Source of the DNA: Pleurocapsa sp. FMAR1
GTDB taxonomy: Bacteria > Cyanobacteriota > Cyanobacteriia > Cyanobacteriales > Xenococcaceae
Direction: 5' to 3'
Assembly (NCBI RefSeq): GCF_963665995.1
Contig: NZ_OY762512.1
Coordinates: 496,001 to 560,000, forward strand
DNA: 64,000 nucleotides
Made by a program: the position numbers and the translations under genes. The notes under the pieces were generated by a model. It saw only the letters and a program-made list of their open reading frames with translations. It did no database searches and was not told where the DNA came from. Of this stretch, positions 29,308-38,097 are shown one piece after another. Position 1 is the first letter of the stretch; each line of letters opens with the position of its first letter.

Positions 29308-29464
29308 AGTTTTTCCTGAGTAATTACTTCCAGCTTAGGCAAACTACTTATCCTGGACTATCAAATTCTGGTGAAACTATCAAAATCTTGTGGTCAATAT
29401 TGAGATTGATTTAGTCTGCTACATTTGACTGGGTGGCGGTAACTTAGCAAATCAAAGATATAAA

Positions 29465-30770
29465 CCTGGCTGATGGACACATCTAAATAACAATTTGAAT
29501 TTAAACAGAACATTTTAAAGAACGCACGCGAGAAAAAAGTAGTCGCTCATAATAATCAGCTTCAGCACGGTGACTAGCAAAACATCTTTCTCTGTCTTGA
29601 TAAGGTAATGGTAGTAGCTTGAGTAGCTGTCTATTTTTATAGATAGTTCCTCTCAGCCAACGAAGACCAATTTTGAGATAACTCAAGCCTCGGCAACAAT
29701 GAACGTCAACTTGTGTTCTTAATCCAGATAATTGAACTGTAGTACCCATTACGGTGCTGTAAAGAATCGCGATCGCTACCACTAAGTAAAGACGACTTAA
29801 TTTAGAAGCAGTCCGAAGACGAGAATCAGCCAAACCAAAAACTCCAGACTTGCTATCCAAAAATAGCTCTTCTACTCGAAAGCGTAAACCGTACTGCCAA
29901 AAGGTATTAAGAGTTGGAGTTTCATCAGTAATTACTGTCCAAGGTTCTGCTGCGCCCATTGGATAAGCATGAGCTAGATTTACTCTTTCAATTCCTGATT
30001 CCCAAAGTCGAACTTGATGATACATTTTAGCTTCACCTTTGACCGTTCTTAATTGAGAAACAGGACAAGCACGCCAACGATGAACTCCGTGAATTAAGGT
30101 ATCGCTAGGAATGCGAAGGCAATAATGCCATGTTCTTTTATTTAACCATTTTAATAATCCTTGATGGGCAAATCCTCGATCTGCTAAGAGCATGACATCA
30201 TCGTGATGACGCAGCAACCAAGATGCCTTTCTTAATAATTTTCGATAGACAGTAAAAGAAATTGTGGCACTTTTATGTTCCTCAACCTGCCATAGAAAAG
30301 GAATGGCTCTGCCACCACAAATAATTGAGAGATGAATCATGCAGTATTGATTCCAGAGTACAGTAGTATCTAATGCTAGGTATATTCTCTTATCTGACCA
30401 ATGTTCGATTGCTGCCATCACTAAAGGTAGATACAATTTTTCTTCATCTATTCGACTATTTTGTAAAAAACGACTCCATCTCTTTTGATAACTTTCTGCT
30501 TTATTGGCACGACTGACAACAAATGGCTCCCATTCCGTTAAATGAAGGCTTTGACTCATCAAAACTCCTACCACCATCCAACTCAAAGTAATTAGATGTC
30601 TATAGTCTGAATAATTAGTGTGTTGACCTAAATATTGCAATAGCTGATGATGAAAAGGTGGGTGTGATGTCATGATGCTTCACTGGTTTTTCGCAATCTC
30701 AGTGTCTCATGCTTCTTGCCCATTTTCTTTGCCAGTTCTACTTTTCAGCTACTTGTGTCTATCAGCCAGG
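29465..30770 (-). mobile_element. Intact IS4-family element
   Basis: The 1306-bp element has ends CCTGGCTGATGGACACA (left) and its near-match CCTGGCTGATAGACACA on the opposite strand (right). It is flanked by the 7-bp direct repeat ATATAAA (29458-29464 and 30771-30777), a clean target duplication. It carries a full transposase and separates azoR from the divergent AraC regulator gene. Confidence 0.93.
29501..30673 (-). CDS. IS4-family transposase
   Basis: The 390-residue transposase fills the element. DDE residues are visible in IYLALDTTVLWNQYC, VMLLADRGFAHQGLL and the YREK-like block YGLRFRVEELFLDSKSGV. The gene is uninterrupted and the element has matching ends and a target duplication, so it is probably active or recently active. 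It is related to the broken transposase at 13934-16360, but not closely enough to be the same element. Confidence 0.93.
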   Translation of the reverse strand: MTSHPPFHHQLLQYLGQHTNYSDYRHLITLSWMVVGVLMSQSLHLTEWEPFVVSRANKAESYQKRWSRFLQNSRIDEEKLYLPLVMAAIEHWSDKRIYLALDTTVLWNQYCMIHLSIICGGRAIPFLWQVEEHKSATISFTVYRKLLRKASWLLRHHDDVMLLADRGFAHQGLLKWLNKRTWHYCLRIPSDTLIHGVHRWRACPVSQLRTVKGEAKMYHQVRLWESGIERVNLAHAYPMGAAEPWTVITDETPTLNTFWQYGLRFRVEELFLDSKSGVFGLADSRLRTASKLSRLYLVVAIAILYSTVMGTTVQLSGLRTQVDVHCCRGLSYLKIGLRWLRGTIYKNRQLLKLLPLPYQDRERCFASHRAEADYYERLLFSRVRSLKCSV

Positions 30771-30824
30771 ATATAAACTCTTCCAAAATGAATACAATCA
30801 AAAAAGATAAGTTGAGTTTGCCTT

Positions 30825-31709
30825 ATGAAAAATCCAGTTAAGCAACAGATAGAATGTAACAACTTACCAATTCTGTCCAGTCAAGATCGGGGTTGGGAAA
30901 ATATTCTAGTCGAACAATTTCAACACCCTGCTGGAGAAGGAAGAACTTGCTACACTAAAGAACACGCAATTTGTATATCTCTTGCTCCGCGTCCAGTACG
31001 CTTGTTACAAAATAAAGGAGGCAAAGTTTACGCAGGACTTTATGGCAAAGGAGACATCTCCATAACCCCTGCTGAAACGGCATTTTTTGCTCGTTGGGAC
31101 AGTGAGGATCGCTTTGTGCAGATTCGGATCTCATCTAATTTTCTGCAAAACATTGCTAGAGAAACTCTTGACACCAATCCCGATTGCCTAGAAGTAATCT
31201 CCGAATTTAAGACTCGCGATCCTCAGATTGAGTCAATTGGTATGATGCTACTTTCTGAACTCCAAGAAAATTTAGGCGGTAAGCTTTATATCGAATCATT
31301 AGTAAATGTTTTAGCAGTTAATTTACTTAGACAATACTCTACGACTCAACCTCGTCTGGCAATTTACGAAGGTGGTTTAAACGAACCTCAACTGCTGCAA
31401 GTTTTAGAATACATTAATGAGTATCTAGAGCGAGAAATTAAGCTCGCAGATTTAGCTCGATTATTAGACATGAGTCAATTTCATTTCAGCTATTTATTTA
31501 AGCGATCGCTGGGAATACCCCCGTACCAATATTTGCTCCAGCAACGAATAGAACGAGCAAAGCAGTTATTAAAACAAAAAGAGCGATCGATTATGGATAT
31601 TGCCTTAGAGTGTGGGTTCAATAGCCATAGCCATCTTAGTAAACAGTTTCGGCAGTTTACAAGCATGACACCCAAAGTCTATAGAGCAAATCAATCGAAC
31701 ACACACTAA
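30825..31709 (+). CDS. AraC-family transcriptional regulator
   Basis: The 294-residue protein has a C-terminal AraC/XylS pair of helix-turn-helices (about 195-290: IKLADLARLLDMSQFHFSYLFKRSLGIPPYQYL then MDIALECGFNSHSHLSKQFRQFTSMTPKVYR). The N-terminal 170 residues are a cupin-like sensor domain. Family members often control divergently transcribed neighbours; here azoR and DUF1772 diverge on the other side of the IS4. Its ATG lies 48 bases after the IS4 target repeat, so its promoter may have been altered by the insertion. Confidence 0.9.
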   Translation: MKNPVKQQIECNNLPILSSQDRGWENILVEQFQHPAGEGRTCYTKEHAICISLAPRPVRLLQNKGGKVYAGLYGKGDISITPAETAFFARWDSEDRFVQIRISSNFLQNIARETLDTNPDCLEVISEFKTRDPQIESIGMMLLSELQENLGGKLYIESLVNVLAVNLLRQYSTTQPRLAIYEGGLNEPQLLQVLEYINEYLEREIKLADLARLLDMSQFHFSYLFKRSLGIPPYQYLLQQRIERAKQLLKQKERSIMDIALECGFNSHSHLSKQFRQFTSMTPKVYRANQSNTH

Positions 31710-31730
31710 AGTTTCTGGTAGCTTTTAATT

Positions 31731-32537
31731 TTACTTATAGGCTCGAACATATAACGTAGTACAATCTTGCCATACTCCTTCATCCGTAACACGATCGGCG
31801 ATCGCTTTCTGATATCCTACTAACAATAATTCCTTTTGTGCTGCGGTTAAATTAGTTAAAGGATTACCTCTAGGGAAAAATCCTTGTCCATGCCAGTGAG
31901 TATCATAACGATTAGTTAGCGATCGTAATCTCTTGGTGCGATCGACTTCAATTTCTATATTTTTGAACCCATATTGTTGTAATTGCCAGCGACACTTTTC
32001 AGGAGTCCATAAAGGGCGAATTATGTGGGGCAAATCGATATTAAGTAATTCTCGACACAACCTAACGTGAATTTCCGCCATGTAAGAGGTTTTATAAGGA
32101 GTGGTAAAGACTAAACAGCCTCCAGGTTTTAACCAGCTATAGCATTTACCTATTATTCCAGGAACATCAACAATATAAACGATCGCCGAACAACAAAAGA
32201 TTAAATCGAATTGTTCGGCATCAAATTCAATTGATTCGATATCTTTTTGAATTAATTCCAGATTATCTATACCGTCTGCTGCAATTTTTTCTCTTGCCTG
32301 CGCCAGCATTCCTGATGAAAAATCGACACCAATTACCGAACCTGTAGGTGCCACTTTTTGCGCTGCGGAAATAGCTAATAATCCTGTACCTGTAGCAATA
32401 TCTAAAATGCTTTGTCCAGGTTCTACTAAAACAGATGATAATAATTTCTTCGCTTCTCTTGGGTGCTTTTCTCCTTCTGTATCGTAGCTAGTTCGACTAT
32501 CAAAAAAATCAATTACTTGCTGTTTGTAATCTGCCAT
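31731..32537 (-). CDS. Class I SAM-dependent methyltransferase
   Basis: The 268-residue protein has motif I ILDIATGTGLLAISAAQKV (about 38-56), post-I VIGVDFSSGMLAQAREK and IFCCSAIVYIVDVPGIIGKC. It resembles UbiE/Methyltransf_11 enzymes acting on small molecules, but the substrate is not evident. It lies 12 bases downstream of the YqgF-like gene on the same strand, so the two are probably cotranscribed, and converges with the AraC gene. Confidence 0.85.
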   Translation of the reverse strand: MADYKQQVIDFFDSRTSYDTEGEKHPREAKKLLSSVLVEPGQSILDIATGTGLLAISAAQKVAPTGSVIGVDFSSGMLAQAREKIAADGIDNLELIQKDIESIEFDAEQFDLIFCCSAIVYIVDVPGIIGKCYSWLKPGGCLVFTTPYKTSYMAEIHVRLCRELLNIDLPHIIRPLWTPEKCRWQLQQYGFKNIEIEVDRTKRLRSLTNRYDTHWHGQGFFPRGNPLTNLTAAQKELLLVGYQKAIADRVTDEGVWQDCTTLYVRAYK

Positions 32538-32549
32538 TGTTTCTATTGT

Positions 32550-32978
32550 TTAAGATTTTTGAGTTGCCAAATATCGTTCAATTAAAATGATAGCCACGAT
32601 ATCATCAACAGGACGAGGAGGAACTCTTAATCCTTGGGGAATAAGACGCTGTAATCCCTTAGGGGGATACATTGACCAATAGCGATCGCCAGCCTCTAGA
32701 GTACTATTTTTCTCATCTATCGTCACTAAGGGACATTTGTTAGTCAAGTTAGATTCAATTTGTTGACCCCAGCTTTTTGAAGTAGTGCCATCGCCCATAA
32801 CAATTAAGTTAATAGTAAACTGCTGACATAACTCTTCAATTTTGGCGATCGCGCTGACAGAATCAATCACCTGATGATAAGCAACTTTTTGCTTACTATC
32901 CATCACCGCCAGACCGCACTTATCCCTGCCAGGATCTAAACCAAGAATTATAGGTTGTAAAAATTTTAAATTATTCAC
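32550..32978 (-). CDS. RNase H-fold YqgF/RuvC-like nuclease family protein
   Basis: The 142-residue protein starts with LGLDPGRDKCGLAVMD, the metal-binding first strand of the YqgF/RuvC fold, and has VMGDGTTS and ending PRPVDDIVAIILIERYL with the last Asp pair. True YqgF (RuvX) processes 16S rRNA ends; this shorter, diverged cyanobacterial paralogue may do the same or act on other nucleic acids. It heads a probable two-gene unit with the methyltransferase. A 20-bp perfect palindrome lies 45 bases upstream. Confidence 0.75.
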   Translation of the reverse strand: MNNLKFLQPIILGLDPGRDKCGLAVMDSKQKVAYHQVIDSVSAIAKIEELCQQFTINLIVMGDGTTSKSWGQQIESNLTNKCPLVTIDEKNSTLEAGDRYWSMYPPKGLQRLIPQGLRVPPRPVDDIVAIILIERYLATQKS

Positions 32979-33023
32979 TTGTTAACTACTACTATCTTAT
33001 TTCTAAAAGCTAAAAGCTAAAAG

Positions 33024-33043
33024 CGCAGCGCGTACGCGCTGCG
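33024..33043. repeat. Perfect 20-bp GC palindrome
   Basis: CGCAGCGCGTACGCGCTGCG lies between the DUF3084 and YqgF-like genes, preceded by three AAAGCT-type tandem units. It is of the same compact kind as GGGCGATTCGCGAATCGCCC inside cobN. Confidence 0.7.
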
Positions 33044-33101
33044 TGCAGCTAACAGCTACGAACTAATAACCTATAATTTTACCGATTCACATTCAACGAT
33101 C

Positions 33102-34520
33102 TTAAGTGCTTAAAACGATTTCGCCATCGCGTATGACTACAAAATTGAGCTTTAGTGGTCCTGCGGTATAGGTATTTTCTTCCACTACAGCTTTAATTTC
33201 ATTAATAGGCTCTTCTTCTCTAATCACTTTGTTCATGAAGTTAACAATACTTTCTACCTGATTATCGCCTATTTCTATTTCACCCAATGTTCCTGCTCTT
33301 TGAGCGCGAAATTTGGATACTGCCAGCAACCAATTAAGCCTTTCCTGTACTTCTTGGCGAGTGATGTTACTAGAATCAATAGACACTGTGGCTATTTCTT
33401 CTCCTGCGGCAAATACTTGTTTATTAAGAGCCAAGTCGGCAAAAACTCTTACTTTTTTTTCTCCTTGGACATAATTACCCGCCGAGATAATCCTCAAAAC
33501 ATAATCTTGACCATCTTTAATTTGTTCTTCTAACTGTTTTACCTGAGAACTAGTAATTTCCACTATGCGCTGTTGTGGGTTAGTGCCGCTGAATTGAATT
33601 GCCTTGAGTGCATTGCTGTTAGCCTGCCTCAATATACTATCAATCGCTGATTTTGTAGCATGGGAATCGACAACTGTTACTACAGCAGAAGATAATACCT
33701 GACCTTTGACAATGGCAATTCTGTTCTCTCGTAATTCTTGATAAGATTGCTCTAAGGCTGCCACGTTACGAGATAGATAATCTAGCTCTGATTCTAACTT
33801 TTCTAGTCTTTGAGTTCTCAATTTTAAGCTTATTTCAGCAGTTGCGATCGCCTCATCTAACTTAGCAATAGAGCGATCGCGCTCTTGCACTTGGGTTTGG
33901 AGAATTTGCTGCTGTCCTTCTAGTGATTGTAGACGTTTTTCTTTTTGCGTCAGAACTCGATCTTGCTGCTTAATTTTTTGTTCGCGCTCTTGCAGTTGAC
34001 CCTGTAATTCTTGACTTTGCTGCTGTATTTGACTAAGCTGCCGTTGTTGCTTTGCTCTTTCTGCTAGAAGACTATCTAACTCCTGCTTGAGTTGTTTAGC
34101 CTGCCCAGAAGTTTGTTTTAACTGTTGTTTCGACTGAGCGAAATTTTGATTAATGGCATCGAGGTTGTCAACCGCTGCAATTTGCTCATTTTTGACTTGG
34201 GCAAGCTGCTGTTGCACCGCTGCTTTTTCTTGCCTTGCCTGTTTTAATTCTCCTTTAATCTGGCGTTTTTCTTTGAGGATATCGTCTAAATTAAAAATTC
34301 CCTTACGCAAAGAACTGCTCAAGCTGAATAAAATGCCCAAAGTCAGAGCAGAAATTAGCATCCCCGTAACCCAAGTAATAACCATCGCTGTTTGGCGAGG
34401 ACGCAGATTAAACAATCTAAGCTTGGCTTTGCCAATCTTTGTTCCTAAACGATCGCCAGATACTGCAACAATACCGCCCAAGAGAAAAATTGCTGCAATT
34501 AAAATGTAGGCACTCGTCAT
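33102..34520 (-). CDS. DUF3084 coiled-coil membrane protein
   Basis: The 472-residue cyanobacterial protein has two N-terminal membrane helices (about 1-20 and 45-68), a very Gln/Lys/Glu-rich coiled coil (about 75-270) and a C-terminal folded region matching DUF3084 (GQVLSSAVVTVVDSH onward). The layout suggests an envelope-spanning protein with a long coiled coil. No enzymatic motif is seen. It lies upstream of the YqgF-like gene in the same direction and downstream of ntcA, each with its own spacing. Confidence 0.85.
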   Translation of the reverse strand: MTSAYILIAAIFLLGGIVAVSGDRLGTKIGKAKLRLFNLRPRQTAMVITWVTGMLISALTLGILFSLSSSLRKGIFNLDDILKEKRQIKGELKQARQEKAAVQQQLAQVKNEQIAAVDNLDAINQNFAQSKQQLKQTSGQAKQLKQELDSLLAERAKQQRQLSQIQQQSQELQGQLQEREQKIKQQDRVLTQKEKRLQSLEGQQQILQTQVQERDRSIAKLDEAIATAEISLKLRTQRLEKLESELDYLSRNVAALEQSYQELRENRIAIVKGQVLSSAVVTVVDSHATKSAIDSILRQANSNALKAIQFSGTNPQQRIVEITSSQVKQLEEQIKDGQDYVLRIISAGNYVQGEKKVRVFADLALNKQVFAAGEEIATVSIDSSNITRQEVQERLNWLLAVSKFRAQRAGTLGEIEIGDNQVESIVNFMNKVIREEEPINEIKAVVEENTYTAGPLKLNFVVIRDGEIVLST

Positions 34521-34587
34521 TAGAAATGATTAAAAATAAATTTTCAGTGACAATTTAACCTTTTTAATCGAAATGGCTTGAACATTA

Positions 34588-35265
34588 TTAAGCAAACTGC
34601 TGACTCAATGCTATAGGATTATACACGGTTATTTTTTTCTTGTGAATGGAAACCATTTCTTTATCCCGCAGGTCACCTAAAAGCCTAGTCACCGTTACTC
34701 TTGTCGAACCAATTGCTTCGGCGATCGCTTGATGAGACAGTTTTAGATCAATTTTAATACCTTCTTCGGTTGGCATACCAAAGTCACGACATAATATTAA
34801 CAAGAAGCTAACTAAACGCGAACCCATATCCCGATGAGCCAAGGTTTCAATCATCATCTCTGTTTGTAAAATGCGCGAAGATAATCCCTTTAACATTAGC
34901 AAAGATAATTCAGGATTTTCTTGCAGGGCTTTTTCTACCTGTTCAATGGGGGCAGACAAAAGTTCGACGGGGGTAAATGCTACTGAATGATAAAAGCGAT
35001 CGCTTTTCTGTCCAGTAATTAAAGAAAGCACGCCAAACACGGTATTTTCTTTGAGTAAAGCTACTGTGATTTCTTCTCCTGCTTCATATACACGGGATAG
35101 CTTAACCGCACCTTTGAGTAAAAAATATACTCTTTCGGCAGGATCGCCTGGAAAAAAGATAGTTTTGCCACGTTCAAAACTCTCCACAATGGGAGGAAAA
35201 GAACCGCGACCAAGTTTACGGAAGACTGATGATAAGGGCTGGTGTTGTGTCAAAGGAAGTTCCAT
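34588..35265 (-). CDS. ntcA: Global nitrogen regulator NtcA
   Basis: This CRP-family factor activates nitrogen-assimilation genes when 2-oxoglutarate is high. The 225 residues comprise a cNMP-like effector domain ([22 protein letters not shown], about 35-57), a long dimer helix and the C-terminal helix-turn-helix [21 protein letters not shown] (about 175-195), which is almost invariant among cyanobacterial NtcA proteins. The N-terminus [19 protein letters not shown] is a good start. It is transcribed alone, leftward, with a possible NtcA-like site 33 bases upstream of its ATG, fitting autoregulation. Confidence 0.97.
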   Translation of the reverse strand: MELPLTQHQPLSSVFRKLGRGSFPPIVESFERGKTIFFPGDPAERVYFLLKGAVKLSRVYEAGEEITVALLKENTVFGVLSLITGQKSDRFYHSVAFTPVELLSAPIEQVEKALQENPELSLLMLKGLSSRILQTEMMIETLAHRDMGSRLVSFLLILCRDFGMPTEEGIKIDLKLSHQAIAEAIGSTRVTVTRLLGDLRDKEMVSIHKKKITVYNPIALSQQFA

Positions 35266-35297
35266 ATAACCTAAAGTTAAGCTTAAGATACCTTATT

Positions 35298-35313
35298 GAT
35301 AAATTGTGCTACA
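35298..35313 (-). promoter_or_regulatory. Imperfect NtcA-type site upstream of ntcA
   Basis: On the minus strand the sequence is TGTA, 8 bases, TATC, against the consensus GTA-N8-TAC; one position of the second half differs. It is 33 bases from the ATG with no good -10 at the usual distance. Because NtcA commonly controls its own gene it is worth recording, but the match is weak. Confidence 0.25.
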
Positions 35314-35433
35314 TAACTCTATATTCTCACATTCCAAACCCAAATTTTTTTCTTACTTTTAATAGATGCGATTAAATTTACTTTCCCAGGCAGTTGTAGG
35401 ATAGATAATTGCAACTGAAATTGGAAAACGACC

Positions 35434-36210
35434 GTGCTAGATTTAACAGGAAAAAATGCTTTTGTTACAGGAATAGCTAACAATCGTTCTATTGCTTGGG
35501 GTATTGCCCAGCAGTTACATAAAGCTGGTGCCAATATAGGCGTTAATTATCTTCCCGATGAACGAGGACGCTTTGAAAAAAAAGTTAGAGATTTGGTCGA
35601 ACCACTTGCTCCCAGCATTATTCTTCCCTGTAATGTGCAGGATGATGAATTACTCGACTCGATGTTTGCCGCGATCGCCGAAAAATGGGGCAAACTAGAT
35701 ATTTTGGTTCACTGTCTGGCTTTTGCTGAAAAAGAAGATTTGACAGGGGATTTTTCTGCTACTTCTAGAGCGGGTTTTGCTAAAGCCTTAGATATTAGTA
35801 GTTATTCCCTTAACTGTCTGGCGGTTAGAGCTAAACCGTTAATGACCGAAGGCGGTAGTATTGTAACTCTTTCTTATTTAGGGGGAGTTAAGGTTATTCC
35901 TAACTATAATGTGATGGGAGTGGCTAAGTCTGCCTTAGAAATGAGCGTGCGCTACTTAGCTGCCGAACTAGGTCAAGATAATATTCGCGTCAATGCTATT
36001 TCGGCAGGTCCAATTCGTACCTTGGCTTCATCGGCTGTGGGCGGCATTTTAGATATGATTCGCCATGTAGAAGAAACTGCCCCTTTACGTCGAACCGTAA
36101 CCCAAACCGAAGTAGGTAATACCGCAGCATTTTTGTGTAGCGATCTTGCTAGCGGCATTACAGGTCAAGTTATCTATGTTGATTCGGGATATGAAATCAT
36201 GGGAATGTGA
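35434..36210 (+). CDS. fabI: Enoyl-[acyl-carrier-protein] reductase (NADH)
   Basis: It performs the last reduction of fatty-acid elongation. The 258-residue SDR-fold protein has GKNAFVTGIANNRSIAWGIAQ (the divergent FabI nucleotide loop), catalytic Tyr and Lys in YNVMGVAKSALE preceded by LSYLGG, and the substrate-loop segment AISAGPIRTLASSAVGG. The start is GTG 35434, where the family N-terminus LDLTGKNAFVTG begins. It is divergent from ntcA. A dense palindrome cluster begins about 20 bases after its stop. Confidence 0.97.
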   Translation: MLDLTGKNAFVTGIANNRSIAWGIAQQLHKAGANIGVNYLPDERGRFEKKVRDLVEPLAPSIILPCNVQDDELLDSMFAAIAEKWGKLDILVHCLAFAEKEDLTGDFSATSRAGFAKALDISSYSLNCLAVRAKPLMTEGGSIVTLSYLGGVKVIPNYNVMGVAKSALEMSVRYLAAELGQDNIRVNAISAGPIRTLASSAVGGILDMIRHVEETAPLRRTVTQTEVGNTAAFLCSDLASGITGQVIYVDSGYEIMGM

Positions 36211-36229
36211 TCTTTTTAGCTTCTTGCGT

Positions 36230-36700
36230 ATGGAGCCTCGCCCTCGACAGTTCCTTCAACGGGGGGAACCCCCGCAATGGCTACATGCGGAAGTGCGCCT
36301 TTGTTGAAGCGATGGCTGCACAACGCGAAGCGTTGAGTACAGCGCATCCGCGCCATCGTCTGCGGAGCACAAAGGGCTTGCCAGACATGCGGGCAAACCC
36401 CCACCGCGAGAGTGGAATAGCGCTTGGGTCTGTTGCGGACGGCTGTTTTGGGGACAGAATACTCTGACCCAACCTCGACAGTTCCTTTAAGCGGGGTTTC
36501 CCCGCCAACGGACTGTCTCGCAAAACACGCCTTGGCTTCCCCCCGTTGAAGAACTGAACCAAGACAGCCCTTTAACTCAGGGCATCGAGAAGCATTCCCT
36601 TGCGCAGTAGCGGCGACGCGGGGTCTTCTCTCATTTCCGTGCAGCAAAGACCGCCTCGCTTCGCTTTTCACGCTGTTAGCTGTTAGCTGTTAGCTTTCAG
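36230..36700. repeat. Palindrome cluster between fabI and hisB
   Basis: About 470 bases of GC-rich hairpin units fill the gap. They include CTTCAAC/GTTGAAG arms around a GGGGGGAACCCCC core (36248-36308), GACAGT/ACTGTC (36477-36517) and the core-1 hairpin GAGAAG/CTTCTC (36587-36630), ending in three GCTGTTA heptamers. Open frames here run only because the repeats lack stops; I see no real gene. Confidence 0.85.
36587..36630 (+). repeat. Core-1 hairpin, arms GAGAAG/CTTCTC
   Basis: A 32-nt core beginning CATTCCCTTGCG and ending CGGCGACGCGGGGT is enclosed by six perfectly paired bases. The same core with GGTGCG/CGCACC arms lies inside cobN, with GGAAAG/CTTTCC arms after hisB, and in an extended form with GGTCAG/CTGACC arms inside IS630. 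Confidence 0.85.
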
Positions 36701-36747
36701 CCTTATTAGGTTCATAATTAAAACAGACTGCATATCAAGGAGTAATA

Positions 36748-37389
36748 ATGCAACTTAGCGATCGCGAAACAGCCTTAAAGAATAATCATGATCTAAGCCT
36801 AGGTAGAACAGCATCTATTAGCCGTACTACTGGAGAAACAGATGTTCAGGTCGAGTTAAATATCGACGGTACGGGCAAATGTCATGCTGATACTGGCATT
36901 CCCTTTCTCGACCATATGTTAAACCAAATTTCTGCTCATGGTTTAATCGATCTCAACGTCAAAGCCACTGGAGACATCGAAATTGACGATCACCATACCA
37001 ATGAAGACGTAGGTATAACTTTAGGCATGGCTTTAGCTAAAGCTTTAGGCGATCGCCAAGGCATTGTCCGTTTTGGTCATTTTGTTGCTCCCTTAGATGA
37101 AGCTTTAGTGCAGGTGGCACTAGATTTTTCAGGCAGACCGCACCTTAGCTATGGTTTAGAAATTCCTACCCAACGAGTCGGCACTTACGATACTCAGTTG
37201 ATCAGAGAGTTTTTTGTAGCAGTGGTCAATCATTCTCAAATGACCCTCCATATTCGCCAGATAGACGGCATCAATTCGCATCACATTATTGAAGCAACCT
37301 TTAAAGCTTTTGCCCGTGCAGTTCGCATGGCGACAGAACCCGATCCCCGCCGTGGTGGTAAAATTCCTAGTTCCAAGGGAGTTCTTTAG
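36748..37389 (+). CDS. hisB: Imidazoleglycerol-phosphate dehydratase
   Basis: This is the histidine biosynthesis enzyme that dehydrates IGP to imidazole-acetol phosphate. The 213 residues contain the metal-binding signatures [17 protein letters not shown] and [11 protein letters not shown], and the second pair [14 protein letters not shown] near the C-terminus. It is the stand-alone form, without a phosphatase domain. AAGGAG lies 7 bases before the ATG. It is boxed in by palindrome clusters on both sides and is not in a his operon. Confidence 0.97.
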   Translation: MQLSDRETALKNNHDLSLGRTASISRTTGETDVQVELNIDGTGKCHADTGIPFLDHMLNQISAHGLIDLNVKATGDIEIDDHHTNEDVGITLGMALAKALGDRQGIVRFGHFVAPLDEALVQVALDFSGRPHLSYGLEIPTQRVGTYDTQLIREFFVAVVNHSQMTLHIRQIDGINSHHIIEATFKAFARAVRMATEPDPRRGGKIPSSKGVL

Positions 37390-37490
37390 CATTGAACATT
37401 GCGAGACACCCTCGACAGTACGTGCGTACAAGTACGTGCGGACAAGTCCTTCGTTCGTCTGCGGAGGGAAAGCCAAGGCGCGTTTTGCAA

Positions 37491-37532
37491 GACAGTTGCG
37501 TTGCGGGTCTGCGACCCATTGAGCAAACTGTC
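37491..37532 (+). repeat. Core-2 hairpin, arms GACAGTT/AACTGTC
   Basis: A 28-nt core starting GCGTTGCGGG and ending CCCATTGAGCA is bounded by 7 perfectly paired bases. It has the same length and ends as the core at 37629-37656 but different arms and a different inner stem (GGGTC/GACCC). Confidence 0.8.
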
Positions 37533-37622
37533 GAGGTTGAGTGGGAAGCTTCCCACTCAAAAGCCGCCGTTCCTGCAAGGCTGTCTCGCAAAACCGTTGC
37601 GGTGAAGCAGTTGCGGTGGTGA

Positions 37623-37662
37623 AGCATTGCGGTCTTGGGGGTTTCCCCCATGAGCAAATGCT
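37623..37662 (+). repeat. Core-2 hairpin, arms AGCATT/AATGCT
   Basis: A 28-nt core (GCGGTCTTGGGGG then TTTCCCCCATGAGCA) is bounded by 6 paired bases. Its reverse complement is identical at all 28 positions to the core at 47712-47739, which has GAAAGT/ACTTTC arms. Confidence 0.85.
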
Positions 37663-37691
37663 GAAAGGGTTCCCCGACTTGAGCAAACTGA

Positions 37692-37734
37692 GGAAAGACC
37701 CCGCGTCGGCGTAAGACGCAAGGGAATGCTTTCC
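37692..37734 (-). repeat. Core-1 hairpin, arms GGAAAG/CTTTCC
   Basis: On the minus strand the core begins CATTCCCTTGCG and ends CGACGCGGGGT, 31 nt, with six paired arm bases. The inner stem also differs from the other copies yet still pairs (GGCGT/ACGCC). Confidence 0.85.
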
Positions 37735-38097
37735 GATGTCGAACCCGAAGGGGGGTTTCCCCCGTTGAGCGGAGGAAACGCTCCCGTTTAGGGAGCTTGT
37801 TCCACTCCGCTGTTGAGGTACCTGCGACCAAGGGGTACCCCCCGCAGGTAGTACCCCTTGGTTGTCGAGGGCGAGCAAACTGTCGAGGGCGAACATTGTA
37901 GGGTGGGCAAAAAATAGTTTTACATTTTATCTATTATTAAGCTTTTATTGCCCACCAAATAGCAATCAGAATATTAGTAGGGTGGGGAAATTAAATTGTG
38001 TATTTACATCAAAAGTATTTTCCCTGCCCACCAAGAATAGGCAGTGAATAAGTAAGCAGTTAGGAGCGAACGGTTGTTCGCCCGTATAGTAATCAAT

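Larger units (their letters stand above)
37390..37900. repeat. Palindrome cluster after hisB
   Basis: About 510 bases of packed hairpins start at the hisB stop. Clear units are GACAGTT/AACTGTC (37491-37532), the perfect palindrome GAGTGGGAAGCTTCCCACTC near 37540, AGCATT/AATGCT (37623-37662) and GGAAAG/CTTTCC (37692-37734), then a GTACCCC/GGGGTAC unit near 37845. No credible gene is present. From 37900 to 38097 there follow GTAGGGTGGGCAA-type units and a GCGAACGGTTGTTCGC palindrome. Confidence 0.85.

Noticed and set aside
36207-36671. Overlapping open frames on both strands between fabI and hisB
   Set aside because: Hairpin DNA reads open on both strands; composition is Arg/Pro/Gly-rich and no start signal or family is seen.
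37156-37896. 246- and 154-codon minus-strand frames and plus-strand frames after hisB
   Set aside because: They are made of palindromic repeats plus the antisense of hisB; no homologous feature is recognisable.
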